Counted from the first letter of the stretch, positions 1-11,202 are shown. The stretch is DNA of 64,000 nt from Reticulitermes lucifugus (GCA_026260175.1 JAKCWW010000004.1:60830-124829), one strand, 5' to 3'. Program-made: numbers and translations. Notes: a model not told the origin generated them from the sequence alone.

Positions 1-264
1 GTAAATTTTATCAGGCGAATTTATGGATGTAGAAGACGCGAAAAAGCAGGGGGATGAGGGGCGTTATAATTTGTTTGTTAGGGCGAGATGAGCTGGCCAC
101 ATAGCATATATGGTGGAAGTAAAAAATTTGTTACACACTTATAGACATTAAACTTAATAAATTTGAGACCATTTTGGAGACTTGGAGGTAAATCAAAGGG
201 AAATATTAAAATGCATATTAAAGAAATAGGATGTGCGGGTGTGATCTCGATAAAAGTGTCTCCG
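1..264 (+). pseudogene. LINE reverse-transcriptase C-terminal tail, degenerate
   Basis: This is the decayed 3' part of a non-LTR retrotransposon ORF2. Across shifting frames it reads RRIYG, then DEGRYN, AGHIAYM and, at 184-264, NIKMHIKEIGCAGV. These correspond in order to family motifs of the type RKIFG, the RYN/ELY block, RWAGHVARM and RRWEDNIKMDLREIG. Stops and frameshifts separate the blocks, so it is not functional. The start lies outside the window. The same tail is seen at 29250-29700 and 60355-60765 on the minus strand. Family recognition is from memory. Confidence 0.65.
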
Positions 265-721
265 GATAAGATTTACTAGTCCTGAGTTTCGGGGTAATGA
301 AACCGTGTTCCATAAAAGCAGGATAATAAATTTCGTGACCTTGTGACTAATTGATAGCTTCCCAGAAGGGTCTGGGACCATAGGCTTGATAGAAGAGTGG
401 CGTCGTTGTAAATAACTGTCTTGAATTTTTTAGTATAATGGGGATGGTGCAAGCTATGTAGTGCTTGAATCTGAATTTGCAAGGACCAACTGAGGATAAT
501 GTGTCTACGCGTGATTTACAAAAGTATATATTTTAATTATTAGTTTATTAGAAATCATGACCACTCAGTGTTACGATGTAATGCCCACGGTAAATTTAGC
601 GGCGTTTTTCTCATTTGTTAGGCCTTTATAAGCTGCATTTTTGTTAATCACAGAATTAATATAATTTAATTTTTTCATTAAATTTAAACTTGGAAAAAGG
701 TACAGAAATTTTAGACCGTAT

Positions 722-866
722 TAATACATACATACATACATACAAACATACATACATAGTTACATACGTACATTCTTACATACATACGTACGCACATATG
801 CCTACATACATGCATGCATACATACAAACGTACATGCATACATAGATACGTACATGCATACATACA
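722..866. repeat. (TACA)n / CATA microsatellite
   Basis: About 145 bases of imperfect tetranucleotide repeat (tacatacatacata, with acgt, gcat and caaa interruptions). There is no coding potential. Similar alternating purine-pyrimidine tracts are ordinary in insect intergenic DNA. Confidence 0.95.
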
Positions 867-1431
867 TTCGTAAAAAGTTGGCGTGAAGTTCAGGTTTTAT
901 TTCGGGCAGCCATCATTACGTTGGTTTCTAAGTTTATTTTTTTTGTAATTACACCATTATTTCGTATGACTTTACTGTAAAAATCGACCTACTAATAGCT
1001 AATTCCATGGAGATGCGTCCTTCTTGAAAACATGATAGGCCCAAAGATATTTAAGAACTTTCCCGCGTTGTGTGGTAACTGAAGGCACACTACTGTGTTT
1101 ATTAGAGTCTGAACTTCTTCCCGCCCTGAGCCACACATGTTCACTCCACATCATTCCAGCATATTTCTTTAAGATTCATTGTAATATTATGCTCACATCT
1201 ACGTCCATATCACAGAATCTTTCCTTTTCATCACATTTTTCACCAAACGCCTGTATGCATTTCTCGTCGTCCTCATGCTTACCACAAGCCCCGCCCATCC
1301 CATCCTCCTTGATTTGATCACCCGAATAATATTTGGTGAGGATAGTAAGTCATGAAACTCTTTGTTATGCAGTTTTTTCTAGCCTCCTTATACTTATGCT
1401 TAGATCAAATTTTGTCAGCAATATTTTCTCG
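867..1431. other. Anonymous AT-rich sequence
   Basis: I see no gene, repeat or RNA here. An 81-codon open frame at 1072-1317 has low-complexity composition and no recognisable motif. Confidence 0.5.
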
Positions 1432-1442
1432 AACACGCTTAG

Positions 1443-1732
1443 AAAAAGGTAAAGCAATCCCATTACAGGCCTGGACAGGCCCTTAGGGTTCCAGGAGGCT
1501 GAGGCTNNNNNNNNNNNNNNNNNNNNNNNNNNNNNNNNNNNNNNNNNNNNNNNNNNNNNNNNNNNNNNNNNNNNNNNNNNNNNNNNNNNNNNNNNNNNNN
1601 NNNNNNNNNNNNNNNNNNNNNNNNNNNNNNNNNNNNNNNNNNNNNNNNNNNNNNNNNNNCAATGAAAAATTCCAGTGACACCATCGGGAATCGAACCCGC
1701 GACGTTCCGGCTTGTAGCGCAGCTCCTCAAAC
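1443..1732 (-). mobile_element. tRNA-derived SINE, interrupted by assembly gap
   Basis: On the minus strand the head carries a pol III B-box-like GGGTTCGATTCCC (1685-1697 read in reverse). The tail ends in a TTTACC-type simple tract (1443-1460). A perfect 11-bp direct repeat, aacacgcttag, flanks it at 1432-1442 and 1733-1743. This is a target-site duplication and fixes the borders. The middle (1507-1659) is unknown sequence. The tail block GGCCTGTCCAGGCC also occurs in the copy at 7367-7459, so this is a dispersed family mobilised by LINE machinery. Confidence 0.85.
1507..1659. other. Assembly gap (153 N)
   Basis: Run of N inside the SINE at 1443-1732. Nothing can be read. Open frames crossing it are meaningless. 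Confidence 0.99.
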
Positions 1733-1743
1733 AACACGCTTAG

Positions 1744-3650
1744 TCTGGGTTATTCCCTTAAAGTGTTACGCCTCTCTTAGTTATTTGAAGTGACAGTCAT
1801 TTTTTTCGCAGTCAAACAAGGGCAGTCGCGGAGAAGAGGTGCTCATGATGTTAGCAACCGGTCATAATTACATTTGGAAACTAGCATCGAAAAGACGACG
1901 ATTGTACTTGATTATATGATGAAATGCCTGTTCATCAATTACGATTATTTTTGCTTCAAGGTCGTACGTATTTTTCTAAATGCTGACCTTCCTCACACCA
2001 TGTTGGTGTATGGTGCTTGAGCTCCTAGTGATCATTGTGATGGTGAAAGGGACAAGTGTAACTGGATGCTATAGCGGGGGAGAGTGTGACAAAACCTATC
2101 TACGTGAGGCTGTTACAGTTTTAGACGGATCTTTGAACTACATATCATCTCATCTACGACAAATTGGACATCAATCAAAAGTTGATATATTACAAATCGT
2201 TGGCGCTTTTAATTGTAGGTTTTTCAGAGACAGGAGTAAATCCCGCGACGAAGACTTTAAGGTCCGGCACCGGCCATCCGCCAGTTTATGTTACGGATTA
2301 GAATCGTCGTGCATGTTTTCATCTTTTTTTAGTGACTCGTGTAATGATAGACGTCTGTCGATGTAGTTATCACCAACACGTATTTACAGCGTGCAGTGCG
2401 ATCCCTACTCTGAAGGGGGCACCGGGTTTTCTTCATGTACCCGGGCTGCAAAAACTGTCCATTATATTTCGTTTTTTTTCTAGTACCGTGGGGGCACTTA
2501 AAATTTATTATCATAAAGCTTTGCAAAGTAAGTTGGGAACTAAATTACATATGATATACAAAAGCTATAAGATATTTCTGTTTTGTTGAGCCCGCCGTCC
2601 TAACGGAAACCACGAAACATTAATGACTGTATTATTCGAAACTTTCTCTATAAAAGAGGGCTTATATCGCAAAGCGTAGACTTACTAGAACTATTCTTAA
2701 GAAGTTGACTAGTTGAATCGAAATGAACTTTCTTTGGCACCGCAGTATATTTAACCGTTACATGTGATTATCTAAAGCCAGAAAATATATTTCTTGCTCT
2801 GTGTTTTAAAAACACGCCCAGAAACGATTCTAGTATTTCACTTTTCTGCTATCCTAAAATTGCATTTACAGATCTTGGAAATAACAGTTTAATATAGAAG
2901 AGCTTATGTGCTTTTGTTTTAAAAATCTTATATTTTAGTGCTACTTCTGTATTTTGTGTTGTTTATATCCTAGTAAATATAACAGAAACAGACTTTCGGA
3001 CATATATGCATGTTGTATTAAGATGCTGTTATAGGCACTCTGTGTTCGTGAACAAAAGGGTTGAGCCAAGTTGGAAGAAAATACTGATTCTAAAATAATA
3101 CGAAAAATAAAATACAATCTTTTAGGAAGACAATTGAGTAAAAAGCTATAATTTTACCTCCCTTGTATGCATCTCGAGCTTTATGTTTCATCCTAAGGGA
3201 AGAACATGAACACATGGTGTATTAAACAGATTCGGTAGAATAATTATTGTACCTATGAGGAAGGAAGGAGGCTGGAGGAAATTGCTTTATTCTGGCTTCG
3301 TATTTTGTATACAATGAGCAAGTTGGGTCAACCCTTAACGCTTGTGACTTGTGTTCATGATGTGCCCGAAGCCAATATCGGCCGGGGCATCGAATATCGT
3401 GATTCAGGTTTCTTCTCCTCTTTCTCAGTTCTTCATGCGAATGACGGAGTTTTACTTTGAAATAGTTAAAGAACGCTTTCTTCTTTCTACAGTTAACATA
3501 GCGTCATTCAATAATGAAAATTTATCCATAATTTGTATTTTTCGTACGTATATATATTTATTACTTGGGTTAACAAAACAGAACTGGTTGGACATGAAGT
3601 TAATAGGAAAAGGAGATAAAATTAAATTTATTCGCAACACTGAAGGTTAG
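1744..3650. other. Anonymous sequence, one unassigned open frame
   Basis: The longest plus-strand frame here is 128 codons at 1980-2366. It begins with a hydrophobic stretch (VLELLVIIVMV, about residues 12-22) and contains several cysteines. I recognise no domain, and no splice or promoter context supports it, so I do not call it a gene. The rest is AT-rich with nothing recognisable. Confidence 0.4.
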
Positions 3651-3654
3651 GTGC

Positions 3655-3725
3655 CATTTTGAAAACTTGATGTAGGTGGCAGGATGATATTAAAATATAT
3701 TTCAAAACAATCAAAGAGTACAAAG
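3655..3725 (+). pseudogene. Possible LINE tail scrap
   Basis: A short reading CRWQDDIKIYFKTI resembles the RRWEDNIKMDLREI block of the LINE tail seen elsewhere in the window. There is no other support, so this is tentative. Confidence 0.3.
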
Positions 3726-4407
3726 AGTAAACAAAATTGAGACGCATAATTCCGAATAATTATCTTGATCTTCCTCTTTTTTCAAACCCCAGCCATTAAC
3801 AATAGTATTTCAAGGTTGTTTTTAAACATATCTAACAAAGGTGTCCTTCAGTTTAACACTGTAATTCACATATCCTTTATTTGTGTAAAATTCTTATAAT
3901 CAAAGTTGTATTTGATTTATTTATTCGTAATGCGCAGTGCAAAAACACTCTCCTTTTCTGTGCCCTTGAAAGGTAAATTTGTAACAGGCGTGGTCTATAT
4001 TACACGTTCTCTCATTAAATTGCACTGTATTTCAAAAATAATTCTTCGGTAGGTACAGTAGTGACACTATGTGAAAATTAAATGTAGACTTCTGATATTT
4101 GGTGTGGTAACATTGCATGGTGTGTAAACAAGAAAGCTTAATTGAACCTGAGTAGTCAGTTTTAAAGACGAGTGCATGGGAACTGTCGCTCTTGTTTGAA
4201 GTCTTTATCCTCTAGCTTGTCTACATAAGCGCCAAAGTTTCGTAGATCTCGCCCAAAATTTTCAAATTTCTTAGCTCTAGCTATTTTATTATATTGAGCT
4301 ACAGGAATCGCTAAAACTACATTTGTTTATGCGTGTTTTATCAGTTTCTCGCCTTACTCTTGCGTATGGACGTGATTCTTTTGGTGTACAAAAATATTAG
4401 AGTTTCT

Positions 4408-4546
4408 TAATATTATTTTCACCGTGCATGTTTATTCACACTAGTAAACACTATACCAACACATGCACTTACTATTAAAACATTAATAATTTTAAAAACT
4501 CTTAATGTTTTAATAGTAAGTGCATGTGTTGGTATAGTGTTTACTA
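4408..4546. mobile_element. Short fold-back insertion with perfect 44-bp arms
   Basis: The arms at 4443-4486 and 4502-4545 are perfect reverse complements (44/44) around a 15-nt AT-rich loop. The insert is flanked by a 12-bp direct repeat, attagagtttct, at 4396-4407 and 4547-4558. On the left only, a 35-nt tail (4408-4442) precedes the inverted repeat and contains ttcaccgtgcat. That string also lies in the left tail of the fold-back at 37395-37870, and both share aacacatgcact in the arm. Perfect arms suggest a recent origin or gene conversion. There is no coding capacity. I infer a non-autonomous element, possibly derived from a Penelope-like pseudo-LTR. Confidence 0.8.
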
Positions 4547-4558
4547 ATTAGAGTTTCT

Positions 4559-7089
4559 GTTGGTTCACAAATGAGAGAAATACATCTGAGGAGATGTGAT
4601 CAAACGAAATACAACGCAAACAAATGAAATGAAATGTGAGAGGTGGAGAGGAATGTGAACTTTTTCTTGTGGATGGGAAGCAGGTACGTCCTTATAAATT
4701 GGAATTACAAGGATAAAGTCGACGGTAGGTGTTTTTTAAATCCCACAGGAATTCTTTCTGCACTCAGGCAAATGACAATTGTCTCTATGTTTTAAAACTG
4801 TGAGTAAAGTATTTTTTTCGAAGTGACTAGTTACATGCTGACACACCTACAGTAATGTATACTTTCACGATAAATTCTTAAAATAAACTAATAAATTCCT
4901 TTCGGAAAGTGAATTTTATATTGTTCGCCTTTTTAACTTTTGACCTGCATAAAATATATGTGTATCTGTCTATGAAGAGGTAAGTAAGTTTAATCTTCAC
5001 AATTTCTTTCACAGGTACCTTAATATCGATTATTTTCAGTTAGTCCATAACGAGTATGATGTAAATGATAAAATACGTAACTTAGAAATTATTAATTCCC
5101 CCTTTACACAATAGTAAGTAGTAAATTAAAACAAGCCGTGTTTTTATGAGACGTTAGATTTGTGGCCCATTTTAAATAAATGCGTATTGTGGCATAACGG
5201 GATAGCTTAGTTAGTGTACTTGTACACGCTAGGTCTTTGAAGCCCTGCAGGGGCTCAGCTTCGTCTGTTGTCCACTCCGAGAAGCAGGGACTCAACCTCT
5301 TACGCAATTGGTAACGGGGGCTCTTTTCCTGGGCTGCAATGCAGCCGGCCAGTGAAGCTGCTCACTCACATCCTCCTACCACCGAGGTTATGAATGCGCA
5401 GCCACTTCCCCATGCGTCTTCGTGGTGTAGTGCTTAAAAACTTTACCTTTTTGCTTTCTTGTGGCAGCAACGTAAAGATGATTAAAAAATGTCATTTTCT
5501 GCTATAATTTTATAAAGTTTTAATTACAGGCAGAAGATACACTCTGAAAATGTTACATCAAGACACCCATCGCATGTCTGTAGTGATATGAACAGTAACA
5601 CGCATGGGAAAATAAGAATTCTTGCCCATTTTAATCCGTAAATTTGAAGGAAAGAAACCTTTTTTAAGACTTAGACAAAAACGAGAACATGCTATGAAAT
5701 TATACCTTAAAGATGACTAGCTCTAAAAATGTGCAGTGGGTTCATAAATCTCAGCAAAGTGCGTCGACTTTCATTAACAACGTAATAGGCTTTCAGGGTA
5801 CTATACAAGGCCTTGAATTTCTTGACGAGCTGAGGAAATGTTAGTTTTTCAGTAAGGTTCCTCTTATGTAAAATTAATTACTCAGGCGGCAGAAATCTTT
5901 ACTATATAAGCTCGTACATAGTAATTCATGACACTTCAGACTTGAAATTCGCGAATTCTATCTTGGTAGTTTAGTCAGGTAAATAACTGAACAAGGCTTT
6001 AAAATAAACGCTTCCATTTCCTGTTGCTTGATATAAAGCTCAGGACAGACCATTTTCCATTTACATGACGAGAAACCCGTTGTTGACATGACTCTTTTAC
6101 TATAAAAATAACTAAATGTGAAATGGTAATTGTTCATGCTTTATATATATTTATAATTGTGCTCTGTTACTATTTATCGTGTTTATAGCCTATCAAAATG
6201 ATAATTTTAAAAGTAATGGGCGTTTATTGATCACCATGCTCATTAATAAAACTCTTTTGTAACTCTCCGGCAGAGGCGTTATGTCTTCATTAATGCAAAA
6301 TATAAAATTAATCTGACGATGTTTCTACCTCTTTCTGGCCTTTGTAAGCAACAAATATGAGCAAATATAATGCTCCTTTGTCTAATGAGAGGTTTCGGTT
6401 TTGCAATATTATACAGAATTTAAATGACGGTATAGCACTTAATATTCCTTTTATTAAAAGAGTTTTAAATGAAAAATAAAAAGAAAGATGAAAAGCGGCA
6501 TGCTTTCCAGCTTTATATATATAATGAAAGGACGACAAAAATGGATTTTGAAAAGGATAAGAAAAAATATGAAATGACGTACTTCACTCACTATCTCAGT
6601 CTCGGCTAACCATTTAAACTTCAGACTGAATGAAGACTGCCTCATCTTAATACAAGATTTTTAATTAGGGCTTATGTGGGGTCCCTCCTCTACTCTTGAT
6701 CTTCAATTCAGCATTTCGTAACAAAACAAAAAAGGAAATTTTCTCAGTCAGACAAAATATATGCAAATGATATACCTTTTTACAAATCGTTTATAACCAT
6801 TCTTACTATATGAAGGAAATGTGGTTTGGCATAAATTTTTCAGGGATCTTCAGGACTGTAAGCTATTATGAACACCATTTCTAGTAATTGTAGCCTACAA
6901 AAGAGTGTCGAAATTAGCCAGGCGGATTGTTGCTGACCAGGATACTCTGGCTGATAGGAATTAAGGCTTATAAAATAAGGGAAAGATTCTGTTCCATATA
7001 TGCAATTTACGTTCTTAGGAAACAAGTGGCGAATGATATTACCGCAGGTTTAACTTGTATCACATAAAGTAGTCACAGAAATCCACATG
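4559..7089. other. Anonymous sequence with a possible SINE scrap
   Basis: Mostly AT-rich with no gene. A GC-richer patch at about 5180-5400 contains TAGCTTAGTTAGTG, which resembles a pol III A box. No B box or target-site duplication is visible, so it is not called as a SINE. Confidence 0.4.
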
Positions 7090-7325
7090 TTAGGGCGCCT
7101 GCACACGCTTAGTTTTTACTTCGGCTTAACTGTGCAAACTCGGTTTGCGCAGTTAAGCCAGAAGGAAAGTCGGAACATGTAGACGTAGTGAAAGTTTAAA
7201 AAGCCCTCCTCATGTCAGTTTTTACTCCGGATTAACAGTATAAACTCGGTTTGCACAATTCAACCGGAGTAAAAACTTGGTTTTCACAGTTAAGCTGGAA
7301 GGAAAGTCGGAACGTGTGGATATAT
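7090..7325. repeat. Harbinger-like terminus with tandem nested hairpins
   Basis: TTA (7090-7092) followed by GGGCGCCTGCACACG looks like a PIF/Harbinger end with its TTA/TWA target. Inside are two copies of one module. Hairpin 1 has 17-bp arms at 7123-7139 and 7143-7159 around a TCG loop. Hairpin 2 has 29-nt arms at 7217-7245 and 7249-7277. Each module ends in GGAAAGTCGGAAC (about 7163-7175 and 7300-7312). The module therefore duplicated in tandem. The matching right terminus was not found. Linkage to the transposase remnant at 8095-8482 is inferred from proximity. Confidence 0.55.
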
Positions 7326-7366
7326 TACAAGTCCAAAATGAAGCCTGTGGCCGGGCCTGAATCGTA

Positions 7367-7459
7367 AAGGTAAAGCAATCCCATTACAGGCCTGGACAGG
7401 CCCTTAGGGTTCCAGGATGTTGAGGCTTCCAGATTTCTAGACAATCGGCACATGAAGGA
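7367..7459 (-). mobile_element. 5'-truncated SINE with 11-bp target-site duplication
   Basis: A 93-bp insert that matches the tail of the SINE at 1443-1506 (GTAAAGCAATCCCATTACAG and the following GGCCTGGACAGGCCC). It is flanked by cctgaatcgta at 7356-7366 and 7460-7470. The head and B box are missing, as expected for 5' truncation during target-primed reverse transcription. Confidence 0.8.
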
Positions 7460-8094
7460 CCTGAATCGTACCTGTGTTAGTTCAGTCAGTGCTTGAATTT
7501 ATTTACAGATACAAGTCGGAAAGTGTGGAAGTGACTCAGTTCGTTTACTCCGGTCGACTTGGCAGTTCCACATCCGTCTGTCATGGAAAACACAAGGTTG
7601 TATTCTCGCGAATTTCTGTGCGATTTCACTGAACTATACCGGAGTTTGCCCGCGGTGTGCAAAATTAAAAGCAAAGAATATAGCGACCGTCACAAAAAAT
7701 AAATGGGCTATCAAAAGTAATTGACACATGAAAGGAGTTGAACCAAACGCCACTTGCGATACCGTGCTTAAAAACGTTAACAACTTAAGAAGGCATTTCG
7801 AAACGAAACGGAAAACGTGATCCAGTCCAAGCGTTCCTGAAAAGGAGAGGATGAAGTGTGCAGGCCGATACTCTGGTATTACAAAATGTTGTCATGTATG
7901 AAACGATATTATTTTAAGCAATTCAAAAATAGTGCTTTAATGTTCAAAATTTTTAATTTTTCCGGATGTTTTATATAGATAAATTATAACTAACACCATG
8001 GGCTGTAAAAATAACGCAAATATATTGCATAATACATTACAGTCAGATGTTTACTGATGCACAATGTACACAAAATGTGATAAGTAGGCTACTT

Positions 8095-8482
8095 ATAAAT
8101 GTATATATTTAGGAATGGTATAAACATTGTCTTAACAGTTTCAGAGAAAGTTTTTTTATCATCTAGAGAACAGAAATTACTGAAATATGCTGCAAACATA
8201 TCACGAACTCTTTTGGGATCTGCTGAATCATTTCGGTTGTTTACTCTCTGCAAATGCAGTAGAGAACTTCTGTGTTCGTTTCTTCCATATCTCGTGTGGT
8301 AATGTAGCCCTGTAAACAAGTACACTAGAAATCGTGCAAACACAGCAACACATCACAACTTCGGCAGTACTATCTGGTCTTAATGATACATTAGTGTGAA
8401 AAACTTTGAACCTTTCCACCAAAATACAAAAGGAATTTTCCACGACTCTGCGAGCTCTACTCAAAAAAGTAATTGAATACAT
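8095..8482 (-). pseudogene. PIF/Harbinger nuclease (HARBI1-like DDE) C-terminal remnant
   Basis: The minus-strand frame starting near 8482 reads SRARRVVENSFCILVERF, then PDSTAEVVMCCCV. This is the conserved SRARRxVENxFGxLxxRF ... CCVLHN segment of Harbinger nucleases around the last catalytic acid. After a frameshift near 8300, the other minus frame continues LLHLQRVNNRNDSADPKRVR and DMFAAYFSNF. This corresponds to the usual C-terminal REEFxxYFN region; the typical end is replaced. The N-terminal two thirds are missing. A plus-strand LINE fragment begins about 60 bp upstream (8545) and may have truncated it. Frameshifted and not functional. Confidence 0.8.
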
Positions 8483-8544
8483 TTATTTCTCTCTTTAACT
8501 CTCTTTGATCAAACGATTTCGAAATGTCCGCCAGAAGAGAAAAG

Positions 8545-8740
8545 CCTTATCTGCGCGTGTGGATGGATCGTATTTGCACACGCCAGAACTCAGGACGATA
8601 GGGACAGGTGGCGGGCTCTTGTGAGTGAGTAATGAACCTTCGGGTTCCATAAAACGCGGGGAATTTCTTGACTAGCTAACGACCTGTTAGCTTCTCAAGA
8701 AGGACTCTGCTCCATGGAGTTAGTTGGTTAGAGCTCAGGA
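8545..8740 (+). pseudogene. LINE ORF2 3' end, degenerate
   Basis: Reads WMDRIC, then QDDRDRWRALVSE, then (after a one-base shift) VMNLRVP, a stop, NAGNFLTS, RPVSFSRRTLLHGVSWL. This is the extreme C-terminal end and early 3' UTR of the LINE whose upstream parts are at 1-264, 34255-35080 and 60355-60765. In-frame stops and a shift make it dead. Confidence 0.7.
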
Positions 8741-8870
8741 CGCCTAATCAGTTTCGGCTTGTGCAGGCAGGCATCAAGGTTTCAATGAGTGTATGGAGGG
8801 GCCCTGCAATTCGACCATATAGCTTTTCGGTAATTTTAAGCGTATATTTTGTTGTGAGTCAGTGTGTAAA

Positions 8871-9050
8871 AAGTAAAGGTAGATTTGTTCAGGTCCAGGC
8901 CATGAAGGCTTATATGTGAGTAAGGCTATATTCCCGGGGACGTACGAGTTGCATCCCGCGGTCAAGAAAGCGTATCAGTTGTATCATACAGAGACACGAA
9001 CAAACCTCCCGAACAGACCGGGAAGCGAACCCGCAGAGCAGCGAGGGACA
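8871..9050 (-). mobile_element. tRNA-derived SINE copy
   Basis: On the minus strand a B-box-like GGGTTCGCTTCCC lies at about 9023-9035 reversed. The tail at the low-coordinate end is AAGGTAG next to an AGGCCATGAAGGC block that is shared with the SINE at 55073-55252. No target-site duplication is clear. A short (AC)n tract at 9053-9066 abuts the head. Confidence 0.55.
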
Positions 9051-9068
9051 CCACACACACACACAAAC

Positions 9069-10214
9069 AGGCACCGCCCAACGTCTAAGTTTTCGACTTT
9101 TTCGACGACCACGTACACCTGAAGTGCATGGCATTTCGTAATCTGTTTCATATGTTTTGGTCATAAATTTAACGTGTAAATTGGCATATTGCTCTAACCA
9201 TTCTGCGTTCTTTGATACACAATACTGTTAGTTTCTTCTTGCATCAATCCCTCTTTTCAAATATACACTATAACACGAGATATATTCTATTTCCATTAAT
9301 GCGCTCGGGGAAATTTCTTCAGGCCCAAAATGAGCTGTAAAATAATAATTATAATTATATTAACAAAACTGAGAATAAAAACTCGTTGAAAATTGAAAAT
9401 AAAGCAATTACAGTTTAATTAATATCGGTTTAATTTTTATAAAATAAAAGTACACATGCTATCTAGATTCTTATTTTAAAACAAAAAATATATGTACATC
9501 CCTGTGACACTCTTTTTAACGTATTCACTCTTTATGTCGCTGTGCTTGCCTTTCCTTTATGTCGAAATTTTAAAAAACTGCTTGTGCTTTAATTTTGTGT
9601 TTATCTATAAATAATTGTGCGAATGTTTTTCATAGTTTATTATTAATATATAACAATAAATATATACATGTATGTCTAAGAATATAAAGTGTGTATTTAT
9701 AAACATAACATACATAATATATAAGCTGGTTAGTCATCCACACTCTACTAACTTTTTATTAAGCTCGAAGGTGGGCACTCAAAATGGTAGATTACATGTC
9801 AAACCGCATGATCAAATTATCTAAGTACATTACACTACTTTATGCGATCGTTAATAACTTTCAGAGTAGCTCGTATTGACAGTTATTTTTTTGTATAATA
9901 ATAATAATAAAGTTTGAAGCTATACAATAATGCAACAAACGGAGCTGGATCAGCTCAGATCAATTTTACAGCTCTATGTAAATAATGGACTTCAAATATT
10001 ATGCAACAAAAAATCAGCGTAATATAAATTGATATAAAAATTATTTATTTCTCTTGAAATATTACGTTTTTAATTAGTTTACACATTACTTAACTTTATT
10101 GCTCTGCCCCCTAATCAATTCACTTAATAAATTAAATTGTCACTGTAAAAATAATTAATAAAACCACTACCAGAGTTTGCGTACAAAGTACCTTCCCAAA
10201 ACGCTGCTACAAAC
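9069..10214. other. AT-rich anonymous DNA
   Basis: Very AT-rich with small TA and AAT runs (for example ataataataata near 9898). No open frame, RNA or repeat family is recognised. Confidence 0.6.
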
Positions 10215-10284
10215 AACGCTCTGTTTGTGACATCTGCGCTCTTCTAGGATATTACGCAGCGTCGAGCCGTAATCCTTTACCTAC

Positions 10285-10317
10285 GTTTCGGGATAATGTG
10301 TTGGTCCTATCTTCAAG
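10285..10317 (-). ncRNA. Hammerhead-like motif, left arm
   Basis: Read on the minus strand: CTTGAAGA, one base, an imperfect stem (AGGACC paired with ATCCC-type partner), then GAAAC and the palindrome ACGT. The 3' flank GGTAAAG pairs with 5' CTTGACC with one mismatch, as stem I would. The core departs from CUGANGA by an extra U, so activity is doubtful. Confidence 0.35.
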
Positions 10318-10342
10318 GGTCAAGAAGTCTTACCTCTTTACC

Positions 10343-10375
10343 CTTGAAGACGGGACCGATACGTTGTCCTGAAAC
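10343..10375 (+). ncRNA. Hammerhead-like motif, right arm
   Basis: CTTGAAGA, C, stem GGGAC paired with GTCCT, GAAAC, then GT completing the palindrome ACGT, base C and GGTAAAG. GGTAAAG pairs perfectly with CTTTACC just 5' of the core, giving a 7-bp stem I. The same departures from the consensus occur as in the left arm. Confidence 0.4.
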
Positions 10376-10844
10376 GTCGGTAAAGGATTACGACTCGACG
10401 CTGCGTAATATCCCAGAAGAGCGCAGATCTCATCAACATAGTGGCGGAATCTGAAATAACGCTCTGTCTGTTTGCAAGTACCGAAAACATATCCACCCAA
10501 ATTTCATAAAACGTACAACTTCATTACCCTGAGAACTTCCTGTTGCCCCTCAAGTAGATTTTTAAGCATTTTTTGGAAGTCAAAGAATTTTAATTTTGGC
10601 CAGGTCTTGCTTAATTTGACCCACTGTATAGCGTCGCAGACGGACATCGAACCAAGGCACCCTGTAGCCGATTCGTCACTAGAGCCGTTTGGTTTTTCCT
10701 CAGCAGCTTGCTACACAACTATTGTACCTGAAAACTGACCGCGGGAAGCAACTAATACCCTGACCCTCAGCAGCCTGGGACGTAACTGTTACGTAACCTT
10801 TATCTGAAAAGTGACCGCGGGACGCAACTAGTAAAGCCCGATAT

Positions 10845-11075
10845 TCCCACTCATCCTTACCCTTGGCGGTAGATGGAAGTGGAGTGGTTAACTTCACGTC
10901 CCGGCCACTTTAGCCGCGGAAAAGGGCTCTCATGCCCATACAAGTGGAGGCTGGGTGGATCCCAGAGCCATTCTTGACGATTTCGAGAATAGAAACATCT
11001 CTTGCCTTTAATACGTTTCGAACTCTGAATCCTCCAGTCAGGAGCCTAGTCACTATATTGACTACGCCAGCCCGT
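10845..11075 (-). mobile_element. SINE copy (CACGTCCCGGCC family)
   Basis: Shares CACGTC-CGGCC-CTTT and the following GG-AAAGGG block with copies at 34661-34910, 43300-43550, 55073-55252 and 56195-56320. The minus-strand head holds a degenerate B-box-like AGAGTTCGAAACG and an upstream tRNA-like GGCGTAGTCAATATAG. It is diverged and has no open frame. The border on the low side is approximate. Confidence 0.65.
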
Positions 11076-11202
11076 ATATGAATGTGTGTTTTCAGATATC
11101 TTAAAAATGAAGTACAATCGTGTCTTAGGTTATTTAACCACTTTTAATCCCTCTATGAAGTGATACGTTTAGGTGTGTTGTCCTATTTCTTTCCTCTGCA
11201 CA

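Larger units (their letters stand above)
10225..10457. mobile_element. Fold-back insertion with hammerhead-like cores in both arms
   Basis: The 88-nt arms at 10232-10319 and 10341-10428 match at 78 of 88 positions by my count, and nine of the ten differences are transitions. A 10-bp direct repeat, aacgctctgt, flanks the insert at 10215-10224 and 10458-10467. A one-sided tail on the right (about 10429-10457) contains catcaac and ggcggaa. It shares its arm ends (CTGCGCTCTTC, GGATATTACGC) and tail with the shorter insertion at 13975-14091. Each arm holds an outward-pointing TTGAAGA, stem, GAAAC motif. Confidence 0.85.

Noticed and set aside
1365-1737. Open frames across the first N run
   Set aside because: They are artefacts of translating N and SINE sequence.
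8553-8600. Right-hand Harbinger terminal repeat (gcgtgtgg ... gcacacgcc)
   Set aside because: The stretch fits the LINE tail reading (WMDRIC, QDDRDRW) better, and it does not mirror the left terminus.
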